Of a stretch of DNA of 58,809 nt, positions 1 to 7,119 are shown in pieces; within the stretch, counting starts at the first letter, position 1, and every line of letters begins with the position of its first letter. The stretch is from Amycolatopsis thermalba (GTDB lineage: Bacteria > Actinomycetota > Actinomycetes > Mycobacteriales > Pseudonocardiaceae), in contig NZ_PQHW01000038.1 in assembly GCF_003385215.1 (NCBI RefSeq), positions 1-58,809 on the forward strand, given 5' to 3'. Position numbers and translations under genes: made by a program. Under the pieces are notes generated by a model. The model saw only the letters and a program-made list of their open reading frames with translations, ran no database searches and was not told where the DNA came from.

Positions 1-560
1 CCGGCCTGGCGCTGTTCGCCGCGGGCGCGCTGCTCTCGGCGGCCGCACCGGACATCCCGCGCCTGCTCGCCGGGCGGGCGATCACCGGGGTGGGCGTGGC
101 CGCCGTGCTGCCCGACACCCTCGCCGTCCTGCTCGCGTCGGTGGCGCTGCTGCTCGGCATCCGCGCACCCGCTGCTCGACCCGCGGTTGTTCCGGGCCGC
201 GGGTCTGCGAAGCACGTGCCTGGGCAGGACGGCGCGTGGCACGTCGGCCGTCTGGTGGGGCGCATCGGGCTGACCGCCGTGATCGCCCTCGCCTTCGCCT
301 GCACCGGCGCCGGCCTGCTCGGGCTGTCCACAAGCGACATGGCCACGCCCTGTCCGCTGTACGCGGTCTGGCTCGTCGTGACCGGGACCGGCGTGACGCT
401 GGCGCTGCCGACGCTGTCCAGCGTGATCGCGGGTTCGCTGCCCCCGCGCAGGCCGGTGTCGCGACCGGCCTGCACCGGCGCCACGCGCGAGTTCGGCAGC
501 GCGCTCGGCGTGGCCGTGCTCGTCCTCGGCGCGCTGGTCATCCTGCCGGGGCGAGGAACT
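1..560 (+). pseudogene. MFS drug-efflux (DHA2-type) transporter remnant, cut by the left edge
   Basis: This is a decayed piece of a major facilitator permease. The frame starting at base 3 gives helix 3/4 sequence containing RAITGVGVAAVLPDTLA, which resembles the conserved RxxQGxGxAxxxP stretch of drug:H+ antiporters. The frame then breaks. HPLLDPRLFR, typical of the central loop of DHA2 pumps, is read in another frame from about 166, and QAGVATGLH of the late loop is in a third frame near 449. Late-helix sequence (EFGSALGVAVLVLG) returns in the first frame. At least three frame changes plus missing helices make a working protein impossible. Its tail runs into the 3' end of the convergent hydrolase gene. 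Confidence 0.7.
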
Positions 561-1200
561 CGATCGCCGCGTCCTTGAACTTCCGGCTGGACACGGCGTT
601 GAGGTGGGTGCGCCGGCCGAGCGAGACGAACGGCGCACCCAGCGACGCCGCGAACTCCGGCGCGTCCGCGGCGATCTCGTCCTGCTCACCGGCGGCGAAC
701 AGCACCGGCACCGGCGGCGCACCGTCGAGCCGGTGCCCGGCCATCCCGTCGATACAGGCGTCCAGGCCGCCGCCGGACAGCTGCTCCGCCACGCGCTCCA
801 TCGACGCGCGGTCGGCGGCACGCCCGCCGATCCCGCCGAGCACCATCCGCCCGACGCGGCCCGGAGCGAGCCGCGCCAGCTCCCACCCGGCCAGACCGCC
901 CATCGAGTAGGTGACCACATCCACAGTGGACAGTCCGGCCTCGTCGAGCACGGCGAGCACGTCCCGCGCCAGCGTTCGCGGCGAATACCCGGACGCCGGG
1001 CGGTCGCTCTGCCCGTGCCCGCGCAGATCCACGGTCACGTGCCCGTGCCCGTGCCCGTGCCCGGCCAGGGCGCGGATCCAGCCGGTCTGCTCCCAGGTGC
1101 GGAGGCTGTCCGAGGCGAAGCCGTGGATCAGCAGCACCGGACGCGGCCCGGGGGCGGTGTCGTACCAGATCTTGGTGCCGTCGGCGGCGGTGGCGAACAC
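538..1200 (-). CDS. alpha/beta-fold hydrolase of the dehydrogenase operon
   Basis: A 220-residue alpha/beta hydrolase. The oxyanion-loop motif LLIHGFASDS lies near residue 25, the nucleophile Ser in TYSMGG near 98, the acid Asp in AGEQDE and the His in RTHLNAV near the C-terminus, so the triad is complete. The usual Gly two before the nucleophile Ser is Thr. It is the last gene of a four-gene operon, 3 nt after the lipoyl-domain gene. In AcoC, the E2-like subunit of some acetoin dehydrogenases, a lipoyl domain and an alpha/beta hydrolase are one polypeptide, so this protein may be the split-off second half. The substrate cannot be read from sequence. A GHGHGHGH run (residues about 48-55) comes from a hexanucleotide repeat. 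Confidence 0.85.
   Translation of the reverse strand: MFATAADGTKIWYDTAPGPRPVLLIHGFASDSLRTWEQTGWIRALAGHGHGHGHVTVDLRGHGQSDRPASGYSPRTLARDVLAVLDEAGLSTVDVVTYSMGGLAGWELARLAPGRVGRMVLGGIGGRAADRASMERVAEQLSGGGLDACIDGMAGHRLDGAPPVPVLFAAGEQDEIAADAPEFAASLGAPFVSLGRRTHLNAVSSRKFKDAAIEFLAPAG
1039..1062. repeat. gtgccc hexanucleotide repeat, four units
   Basis: Four perfect head-to-tail copies of gtgccc lie inside the hydrolase gene and encode a His-Gly run. Gain or loss of a unit stays in frame, so copy-number change would alter only the length of a surface loop before the second beta strand. Confidence 0.9.
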
Positions 1201-1203
1201 GGC

Positions 1204-1521
1204 TCAGTCCTCCGGCAGGGTCAGGCGGACCCTCCGCCGCGGCTTCTTCTCCTCCGGGACGGTGCCGACGATCCCGGCGTCCTCCACGGCGAAGGTGACC
1301 AGCGGCTCCCCCACCGCCAGCTCCTCGTCCTCGCCGACGTGCAGGCGGGTGACGCGGCCGGACTGGGGCGAGGGGATTTCCACCGCGGACTTGGTGGTCT
1401 CCAGCTCGACCAGCGGCGCGTTGCGCTCGACCCAGTCGCCCTCGGCGACCAGCCACTCCAGCACGCGGGCGCTGATCAGGCCCTCACCGAGGTCGGGCAG
1501 GGGGAAGGTCACTTCAGCCAC
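1204..1521 (-). CDS. stand-alone lipoyl-domain protein (E2-like carrier)
   Basis: A 105-residue protein that is only a lipoyl carrier domain. It begins AEVTFPLPDLGEGL, as E2 subunits of 2-oxoacid dehydrogenases do, and carries the lipoylation motif ETTKSAVEIPSP with the acceptor Lys near residue 44. The domain ends near residue 80 and a short basic tail follows. The E1-binding domain and acyltransferase core of a normal E2 (about 400 residues or more) are absent. Its start overlaps the E1-beta stop by 8 bp, and the hydrolase follows 3 nt later. The lipoyl arm probably accepts the acyl or hydroxyalkyl group from the neighbouring E1; what then removes it is unknown. Confidence 0.85.
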   Translation of the reverse strand: MAEVTFPLPDLGEGLISARVLEWLVAEGDWVERNAPLVELETTKSAVEIPSPQSGRVTRLHVGEDEELAVGEPLVTFAVEDAGIVGTVPEEKKPRRRVRLTLPED

Positions 1522-2503
1522 GGCGGTACTCCAGGGTGGTCTGCACGGCGGTCAGGATGCGGTCGATGCTGGGCAGGTACTCGTCCTCCAGCGCGCCGGA
1601 CGGGTAGGGCACGTCGAACCCGGTGACCCGCTGCACCGGCGCGCGCAGCCCGGCGAAGCAGCGTTCGGTGATCAGCGCGGACACCTCGGCGCCGAGCCCG
1701 GCGGTCAGCGGCGCCTCGTGCACCACGACCGCGCGGCGGGTCCGGGCCACCGACTCCGCGAGCCCGGCGGCGTCGATCGGCTTGAGCCAGCGCAGGTCGA
1801 GGACCTCCAGCTCGACGCCGTCCTCGGCGGCCAGTTCGGCGGCCTGCAGGCAGCGGGCGACCATCGCGCCCCAGGCGACCAGCGTGGCGTGCCTGCCCGG
1901 CCGGACGATCCGGCTGGTGCCGACGGGCAGCTGCTCGACGGCCTCCGTGGGGTCGAACGTCTCGCGGTGCCAGTAGCGGGACTTCGGTTCCAGGAAGATC
2001 ACCGGGTCCGGATCGGCGATCGCCTGCCGCAGCAGGTGGTACCCCTCGCCCGGGGTGGACGGCGACACCACCTTCAGGCCGGGCACGTGCGCGAACAGCG
2101 CCTCCAGGCTCTCGCCGTGGTGCTCGGGCGCCTTGATCCCGCCGAAACTGGGCAGCCGCAGCGTGATCGGCATGCTCAGCACGCCGCGGCTGCGGTAGTG
2201 CATGCGCGCGACCTGGTTGACGATCTGGTCGATCGCCGGATAGCTGAAGCCGTCGAACTGGATCTCCGGCACCGGCCGCCACCCGGCCATCGCCAGCCCG
2301 ACCGCCATGCCCATGATCGCGGACTCGGCCAGCGGTGTGTCGAACACGCGGTGCTCGCCGAACTTGTCGCGCAGGCCGTCGGTCACCCGGAACACCCCGC
2401 CGAGCGTGCCGACGTCCTCGCCGAAGATCAGCACCCGGTCGTCGTCCTCGCACGCGTGGCGCAGGGCGAGGTTGAGGGCCTGCTGCAACGAGAACTCAGG
2501 CAT
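1514..2503 (-). CDS. 2-oxoacid dehydrogenase E1 component, beta subunit (AcoB/BkdB family)
   Basis: A 329-residue transketolase-like beta subunit of a thiamine-diphosphate 2-oxoacid or acetoin dehydrogenase. It starts with the usual LQQALNLALRHACEDDDRV region, has GEDVGTLGGVFRVTDGL, FDTPLAESAIMGMAVGLA and the E1-beta signature HHGESLEALFAHVPGLKVV. The C-terminal domain (VLDLRWLKPIDA, then VVVHEAPLTAGLGAEVSA) is complete. It overlaps the alpha gene by 8 bp and the lipoyl gene by 8 bp, so the subunits should be made in similar amounts. The sequence looks branched-chain-like, but the operon order (E1-alpha, E1-beta, lipoyl, hydrolase) is that of acetoin dehydrogenase operons; the true substrate is open. 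Confidence 0.9.
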   Translation of the reverse strand: MPEFSLQQALNLALRHACEDDDRVLIFGEDVGTLGGVFRVTDGLRDKFGEHRVFDTPLAESAIMGMAVGLAMAGWRPVPEIQFDGFSYPAIDQIVNQVARMHYRSRGVLSMPITLRLPSFGGIKAPEHHGESLEALFAHVPGLKVVSPSTPGEGYHLLRQAIADPDPVIFLEPKSRYWHRETFDPTEAVEQLPVGTSRIVRPGRHATLVAWGAMVARCLQAAELAAEDGVELEVLDLRWLKPIDAAGLAESVARTRRAVVVHEAPLTAGLGAEVSALITERCFAGLRAPVQRVTGFDVPYPSGALEDEYLPSIDRILTAVQTTLEYRRG

Positions 2504-3467
2504 CGAGGGACTCCTTCCACGCCCGCTGCTGCTCCAGCAGGGCCGCCGTGGGCTCGCGGTAGACGAACGAGAACAGCTCCTCGGCCGGGGGCGCGCCGAG
2601 CGCGAGCAGGTCGTCGCGGACCCGGCTCACCACGGTGGCGGCGTGCTCCTCGGCGGCGGCGACCTCCTCGGCGGTGAGCTGGTTCGCCGCCCGGAGGAGC
2701 GGGTCGCGCCCGGCCCAGGCCCGCTCGTCGTCCAGGGTGCGGTAGCGGCCGGGATCGTCCGAAGTGGAGTGCGGGCCCAGCCGGTAGGTCATCGCCTCGA
2801 TCACCGTCGGGCCGCCGCCGTCGCGGGCGCGGTCCAGCGCGGCGCGCGTCGCCTCGAACACGGCGGTCACGTCGTTGCCGTCGACGCGCACGCCCTCGAT
2901 GCCGTACCCGGCGGCGCGGGCGGCGACCGAACCGCCGGCGACCTGGTCCGCGGTGGGCACCGAGATCGCCCAGCCGTTGTTCTGGCAGAAGAAGATCACC
3001 GGCAGCCGGTAGACGCCGGCGAAGTTCATGGCCTCGTGCACGTCGCCCTGGGAGCTGGCGCCGTCGCCGAAGTAGGTGATGGCCGCGCCGCCGGTGTCGT
3101 CCAGCTTCGCGCCCATCGCCCAGCCGACCGCGTGGGTGACGGGACCGCCGACGACGGCGTTGAACGGCGCCAGGCGGGAGGCCAGCGGGTCGTAGAGGCC
3201 GCCGTGCCAGAGGTTGAGGTGGGTGGCCAGGTAGCCGGCGAGGTCGACGCCCATCGCCACCGCGACGCCGAGTTCCCGGTAGCACGGGAAGGCGAAGTCA
3301 CGGCCGAGGTCGAGCGCGGCGGCGCTGCCGACCTGCGCGGCCTCTTGGCCCTTCGCCGGGGCGTAGGCGGGGAGGACACCCTGGCGCTGCAACGCGATGG
3401 CTTCGTCGTCGAGCCGGCGTGCCACCAGCATCAGCCGGTGGAGCGCGGGGAGATCAGCTTCCTGCAT
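2496..3467 (-). CDS. 2-oxoacid dehydrogenase E1 component, alpha subunit (AcoA/BkdA family)
   Basis: A 323-residue alpha subunit that binds thiamine diphosphate and forms the E1 heterotetramer with the next gene. The ThDP motif runs from GDGASSQGDVHEA to CQNN (GDG, about 25 residues, then NN) near residues 140-175. The phosphorylation-loop-like segment GPHSTSDDPGRYR is present. The start chosen is the ATG at 3467 (MQEADLPALHRLMLVARRLD), where similarity begins; the open frame continues 45 codons upstream without family-like sequence. There is no strong ribosome-binding site. It is the first gene of the operon, and its promoter should lie within about 3468-3600, where no clear -10 is seen. Confidence 0.88.
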   Translation of the reverse strand: MQEADLPALHRLMLVARRLDDEAIALQRQGVLPAYAPAKGQEAAQVGSAAALDLGRDFAFPCYRELGVAVAMGVDLAGYLATHLNLWHGGLYDPLASRLAPFNAVVGGPVTHAVGWAMGAKLDDTGGAAITYFGDGASSQGDVHEAMNFAGVYRLPVIFFCQNNGWAISVPTADQVAGGSVAARAAGYGIEGVRVDGNDVTAVFEATRAALDRARDGGGPTVIEAMTYRLGPHSTSDDPGRYRTLDDERAWAGRDPLLRAANQLTAEEVAAAEEHAATVVSRVRDDLLALGAPPAEELFSFVYREPTAALLEQQRAWKESLDA

Positions 3468-3609
3468 GGCGGGAAGGGTGCGGTGCGGCCTCCGGAGTGC
3501 GCAAGTGTCGCCCCAGCGGCTGATCACTGTGCACGATCTGCGCGGCGTTTCGCCGGTTTCGCTGGGCAGATTGTCCAGCGAGCCGCCGCGACGGCCCGGC
3601 ACCCGCAGC

Positions 3610-3773
3610 GCTACTGGTGATCGTGCCCGTCTCCGGCTACGACCAGACCGGCCCCTACCGCGACCGCGCCGGGTTCGGCGGCGTCGCCGAGTCGTTCGGC
3701 GGGCTGCGGCAGGTCACCGGGCACCCGGACCGCCCGCCGGTGCGGCCGGCGGCGCCGCCGGGCTCTACGGCGT
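3610..3773 (+). pseudogene. class III (CaiB/BaiF) CoA-transferase fragment
   Basis: About 50 codons read VSGYDQTGPYRDRAGF, then GGVAESFGGLRQVTG and PPVRPA. This matches the highly conserved SGxGQTGPYRDRxGF region of CaiB-type CoA-transferases, which are normally about 400 residues. Nothing recognisable precedes it, and a stop or frame change follows within 150 bp. It is a remnant, not a gene. Confidence 0.6.
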
Positions 3774-3936
3774 GAACGTGAGCCCGTTCTCCACCAACGG
3801 GATCATCGTGCTCGCGCAGGCGCAGGTGCCCGGCAAACGCCTCTTCCAGCGCCGCATGCTCGCCTACAGCGCGCCCGTCGTGGCCGGCGCTCCCCTGCTC
3901 GCCTGGACGGTGGCGATCCTGCCGTCCGCGTTGTGA
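3768..3936 (+). pseudogene. C-terminal fragment of an anion/dicarboxylate permease (MatC-like)
   Basis: The last 55 codons of an open frame read LYGVNVSPFSTNG, then a hydrophobic segment ending in LLAWTVAILPSAL and a stop. NVSPFSTNG followed by one last helix is what I recall from the C-terminus of dicarboxylate carriers of the MatC/SLC13 type. Only the terminal helix is left, fused out of context to the CoA-transferase scrap. Family assignment is from memory and tentative. Confidence 0.4.
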
Positions 3937-3966
3937 CTCCACAGTAGACATTCCGGAAAGGACGCC

Positions 3967-4450
3967 ATGAACCACTTCACCGTGGACGGCCGGCGGCCGT
4001 CCGTCGACCCGGCCGCGTGGATCGCCCCGGACGCGGTGCTGGCCGGCGCGGTCATGCTCGCCGCCGGCGCCGGCGTCTGGTACACCGCCGTGCTGCGCGC
4101 GGATCTGGACACCATCAGCATCGGGGCCGGCAGCAACATCCAGGACGGCACGATCGTGCACGCCGATCCCGGCTTCCCCGCCGTCATCGGCGCGGGGGCC
4201 AGCGTCGGGCACCGCGCGGTGCTGCACGGCTGCACCGTCGAGGACGACTGCCTCATCGGCATGGGCGCGGTCGTGCTCAACGGGGGCCCGGATCGGGGCG
4301 GGCAGCCTCGTCGCGGCCGGCGCGGTCGTCGCGGGCCTGCCGGCGAAGGTCCGGCGGTCCCTGACCGCCGACGAGCAGGCCGCGACCCGGGCCAACGCGG
4401 AGAGCTACCGCGACCTGGCACGCACCCACACCCACGCCACCCGGGCCTGA
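3967..4450 (+). pseudogene. gamma-carbonic-anhydrase-like hexapeptide protein, frameshifted
   Basis: ATG 3967 follows a GGAAAGGA ribosome-binding site. The first 105 codons form a left-handed beta-helix protein of the gamma-carbonic anhydrase/YrdA family: RADLDTISIGAGSNIQDGTIVH, then SVGHRAVLHGCTVEDDCLIGMGAVVLNG, with the metal-type His residues in IVHAD and VGHRAVLHG. At about 4280 a run of five G shifts the frame. Read with one G fewer, the protein continues ARIGAGSLVAAGAVVAGLPAKV and ends at the TGA at 4448. The rung just before PAKV looks a little short compared with relatives. A one-base sequencing error cannot be excluded, so this may be an intact gene of about 160 codons. The 3' end lies in a tandem duplication. 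Confidence 0.7.
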
Positions 4451-4608
4451 GACGCGCCCGGCGGGGTCAGCGGGGGGAGGCACCCGGCGACGGCGCCCGC
4501 GGAGAACCACCGCGACCCCACGCACGCCACCCGGGACTGAGCCGCGCCCGGCGGCGTCAGCGGGACGAAGCACCCCGGCGACGACCGCCGCGGGCGCCCG
4601 CCGAGAAC
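4391..4608. repeat. imperfect tandem duplication (about 90-102 bp period) at a convergent gene junction
   Basis: Unit 1 (about 4391-4491) holds the last codons of the carbonic-anhydrase-like gene, its stop and the following bases. Unit 2 (about 4492-4593) repeats the same order: gcggaga, taccgcgac or caccgcgac, acgccacccggg, ctgag, gcgcccggcgg, gtcagcgg, aggcacc or aagcacc. The start of a third unit is visible at 4594-4608. A 12-bp deletion in unit 2 shortens the period to 90. The 3' end of the helicase gene lies in unit 2, so unit 1 carries a decayed antisense copy of that end. Confidence 0.8.
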
Positions 4609-6026
4609 GCGGCGGCCCCGCCCGATCGGTGGGGCGCCGCGCCCGTGCCACGGCCCGGCTTCTGCCGCCCGTCGCCGACGGGCTTCTGCCGCGCCTCGCC
4701 GGCCGGCTTGTCCCGCGTCTCGCCCCGCGGCTTCTGCCGCGCGGCGCCACGGCCGGAGTCACCGCGCCGCGGTTCCCCGCGCCGGGAGCCGGCGCGGGAC
4801 GGCGAGCCGTCCCGGGTCCGCACCGCGCCGCCGGCCGCGGGCGCGGTGAACACCCGCTCCCCCGGCGCGAGCTCGGCCAGCAGCGGGTGCCCGAGCGCCA
4901 GCCGGGTGGTGACCGGGGTGATCCCGGCCTTGCGGGTCAGGTCGCGGACGTCGGCGACCTGGTCGTCGGTCATCAGCGTGATCACCGTGCCCTCGGCGCC
5001 GGCGCGGGCGGTGCGCCCGGACCGGTGCAGGTACGCCTTGTGCTCGACCGGCGGGTCGGCGTGGATCACGCGGGCCACGTCGTCGACGTGGATGCCGCGG
5101 GCGGCGATGTCGGTGGCCACCAGCGTGGTCGCGCTGCCGTCGGAGAACGCCGACAGGTTGCGGGTCCGCGCCGTCTGGCCGAGGTTGCCGTGCAGCTCCA
5201 CCGCCGGGACGCCGGCCGCCACGAGCTTGCGGGTCAGCGCCTTCGCCCGATGCTTGGTCCGGGTGAACACCACGGTCCGGCCGGGCGCGGCGGCGAGGTC
5301 CACCAGCACGTCCAGGCGCGCGTTCGGCTGGACGTGCAGCACGTGGTGCTCCATCGTCGCCACCGGCGAGCGGGCCGAGTCGACGCTGTGCGTGACCGGG
5401 TCGGTGAGGAAACGCTTGACGAGCACGTCCACACCGGCGTCCAAGGTGGCCGAGAACAGCAGCCGCTGCCCCTGCCGCGGCGTGCGGTCCAGCAGCCGCT
5501 TCACCTGCGGCAGGAACCCGAGGTCGGCCATGTGGTCGGCCTCGTCGAGGACGGTGACCTCGACGGCGTCGAGGTGCGCGTGCCCGCTCGCGAGGTGGTC
5601 GGCGAGCCGGCCGGGGCAGGCGACCAGGATGTCCACGCCGGCCCGCAGGCCGGCGATCTGCGGCCCCGCGCCGACCCCGCCGAACACGGTCATGGTGCGC
5701 AGCGACAGGGCCTTGGCCAGCGGCGTCAGCGCCGCGTCGATCTGGGAGGCCAGCTCGCGGGTCGGCGCGAGGATCAGCGCGCGGGGCCGTCCGGGACGGC
5801 GCGGGGTGCCGCTCGCGGCGAGCCGGGCCAGGACCGGGAGCGCGAACGCGTACGTCTTGCCGGAGCCGGTGCGGCCCCGGCCGAGCACGTCCCGGCCGGC
5901 CAGCGAATGCGGCAGCGTGGCGGCCTGGATCGGGAACGGCGCCTCGATGCCCCGCTCGGCCAGCGCGGCGACGAGCACCGAAGGCACGCCGAGCGCGGCG
6001 AAGGAGGGCACGGGGGATGAAGTCAA
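4557..6026 (-). CDS. DEAD-box RNA helicase
   Basis: A 489-residue cytoplasmic ATP-dependent RNA helicase. Motifs in order: Q motif FPIQAATLP (about 32), motif I GRTGSGKT (about 50), PTRELA, GG, CPGRL, motif II DEAD, motif III SAT, then in the second RecA domain VVFTRTK, ATDIAARGIHVDDV and HRSGRTARAG. The C-terminal 110 residues are a basic, low-complexity tail with repeated RQKP-G blocks, typical of the RNA-binding tails of actinobacterial cold-shock or ribosome-assembly helicases. Motif I has Gly-Arg where Ala-Gln is most common. The last codons overlap the tandem duplication described at 4391-4608. ATG 6026 is the only sensible start. Confidence 0.92.
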   Translation of the reverse strand: MTSSPVPSFAALGVPSVLVAALAERGIEAPFPIQAATLPHSLAGRDVLGRGRTGSGKTYAFALPVLARLAASGTPRRPGRPRALILAPTRELASQIDAALTPLAKALSLRTMTVFGGVGAGPQIAGLRAGVDILVACPGRLADHLASGHAHLDAVEVTVLDEADHMADLGFLPQVKRLLDRTPRQGQRLLFSATLDAGVDVLVKRFLTDPVTHSVDSARSPVATMEHHVLHVQPNARLDVLVDLAAAPGRTVVFTRTKHRAKALTRKLVAAGVPAVELHGNLGQTARTRNLSAFSDGSATTLVATDIAARGIHVDDVARVIHADPPVEHKAYLHRSGRTARAGAEGTVITLMTDDQVADVRDLTRKAGITPVTTRLALGHPLLAELAPGERVFTAPAAGGAVRTRDGSPSRAGSRRGEPRRGDSGRGAARQKPRGETRDKPAGEARQKPVGDGRQKPGRGTGAAPHRSGGAAAFSAGARGGRRRGASSR

Positions 6027-6292
6027 GGGAAGATCTCCGAACGTCGGGGGGTCGTCCTGCCCGGCGCAGACCGTCGGCGGTCGCGGCGCGTGGTGGTCGA
6101 CATCAGAACGCGGCCCGAGGCAGAACTGTGCGGGCCGCGATCACCAGTGTAGACCATGAACCGCGGCGGCGGGGCTCGACCGAACGGGATTCACTCCCGC
6201 CACGGTCACCCGACGGCGTTTCCGGCGACGGAACCACCCTCCGCTACGACGTGGTGCCGCGCGAGCGGGCGGGCCGGAAGCAGGTCGTGGTC
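6027..6292. other. gene-free stretch between helicase and TetR
   Basis: This stretch should contain the helicase promoter and a long 5' leader, but no -10/-35 pair stands out. The + strand from about 6218 reads DGTTLRYDVVPRERAGRKQ-VVVTL, which looks coding-like and may be the last trace of a lost gene. I cannot assign it to a family. Confidence 0.4.
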
Positions 6293-6334
6293 ACGCTGAA
6301 CCGGTCCGTGCCGCGGCACGGACCGGTTCAGCGT
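6293..6334. terminator. perfect 42-bp palindrome downstream of the tetR gene
   Basis: Left arm 6293-6312 and right arm 6315-6334 are exact reverse complements around a central gc, so the whole 42 bp is self-complementary. It lies 16 bp after the stop of the leftward tetR gene, and can form a 20-bp stem in RNA from either strand. No T-run follows. A terminator or RNA end-protecting hairpin is the most likely role. Confidence 0.65.
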
Positions 6335-6350
6335 ATCGGCCGGTCACCCG

Positions 6351-7031
6351 TCAGCCCCGCTGGGCGAGCAGCCCGTCCACCAGGGCGCGCAGCCCGTCGG
6401 CGTAGGTGTCGCGCGCCGCCAGCTCCGGCCACTGGTCGCCGATCGCCGCCAGGTGCGGCATCTTCTCCGGGTCGAACCGGAACTCGGCGTCGCGGTAGGG
6501 CCGCTCGTCCGCCGGGCGCCGGCCGGACCGCGCGCGGACGAGGATCTCACCGGCGGTGTAGTACCAGATGCCGCGGAACACCCCGACCGCCTGCTCCGGG
6601 CTGCATCCGCTGTCCACGGCGCCGCCCACGATGGCCTCCACCATCCACAGGGCCGGTTCGTCGAGCAGGCCGACGAACCCGTCCACCGTGACGACCTCCG
6701 CGGCCCACGGCCACGCTGCCAGCGCGTCGTGCATCACCGTGGCCGCCACGACGATCCGCTCCCGCGGATCGCTGGGCAGCCGGGGGCGTTCCAGCTGCCC
6801 GGTGTAGGCGTTGAGCAGCTGCACCAGCAGATCCGCCTTGTCCCGCACGTGGTGGTACAGCGTCGTCGGCCCGATCCCCAGCTCCGCCGCGAGCCGGCGG
6901 ACGCTCAGCTTCTCCCAGCCGTCGCGGTCGATGAGCCGCCGCGCGGCCGCCAGGATCTCCGCCCGGGAGGTCACCGGTGGCCGCCCGGTCCGGGCGCGCG
7001 CTGCATCGGGTCGGGGCATGGGTCCCATCAT
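6351..7031 (-). CDS. TetR-family repressor of the divergent MFS gene
   Basis: A 226-residue TetR regulator. The N-terminal HTH (RAEILAAARRLID, RRLAAELGIGPTTLYHHVRDK) is followed by an all-helical ligand domain of the TetR_C type. ATG 7031 or 7028 is preferred because a GAGGGGAGC ribosome-binding site precedes them; the open frame extends further upstream through the operator, which is unlikely to be translated. It is divergent from the MFS pump at 7120, with a perfect 30-bp palindrome between them, so it most likely represses both itself and the pump and responds to a pump substrate. Confidence 0.88.
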   Translation of the reverse strand: MMGPMPRPDAARARTGRPPVTSRAEILAAARRLIDRDGWEKLSVRRLAAELGIGPTTLYHHVRDKADLLVQLLNAYTGQLERPRLPSDPRERIVVAATVMHDALAAWPWAAEVVTVDGFVGLLDEPALWMVEAIVGGAVDSGCSPEQAVGVFRGIWYYTAGEILVRARSGRRPADERPYRDAEFRFDPEKMPHLAAIGDQWPELAARDTYADGLRALVDGLLAQRG

Positions 7032-7070
7032 GCTGCCCGCTCCCCTCGTCGACAGCCGGCGCCCTCCGGT

Positions 7071-7100
7071 GCTAGTTTCGGAACGCGTTCCGAAACTAGC
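7071..7100. promoter_or_regulatory. perfect 30-bp palindromic operator (TetR)
   Basis: Two 15-bp arms beginning gctagtttcggaacg meet with no spacer. The site lies midway between the divergent tetR and MFS starts and 20 bp from the MFS ATG. It is much longer than needed for one TetR dimer and may hold two dimers. Confidence 0.85.
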
Positions 7101-7119
7101 GCGAGAGGACTGGGGTGCG

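Noticed and set aside
3967..6159. Long + strand frame opposite the helicase
   Set aside because: Only its first 105 codons are family-like; the rest is the antisense shadow of a helicase with all motifs.
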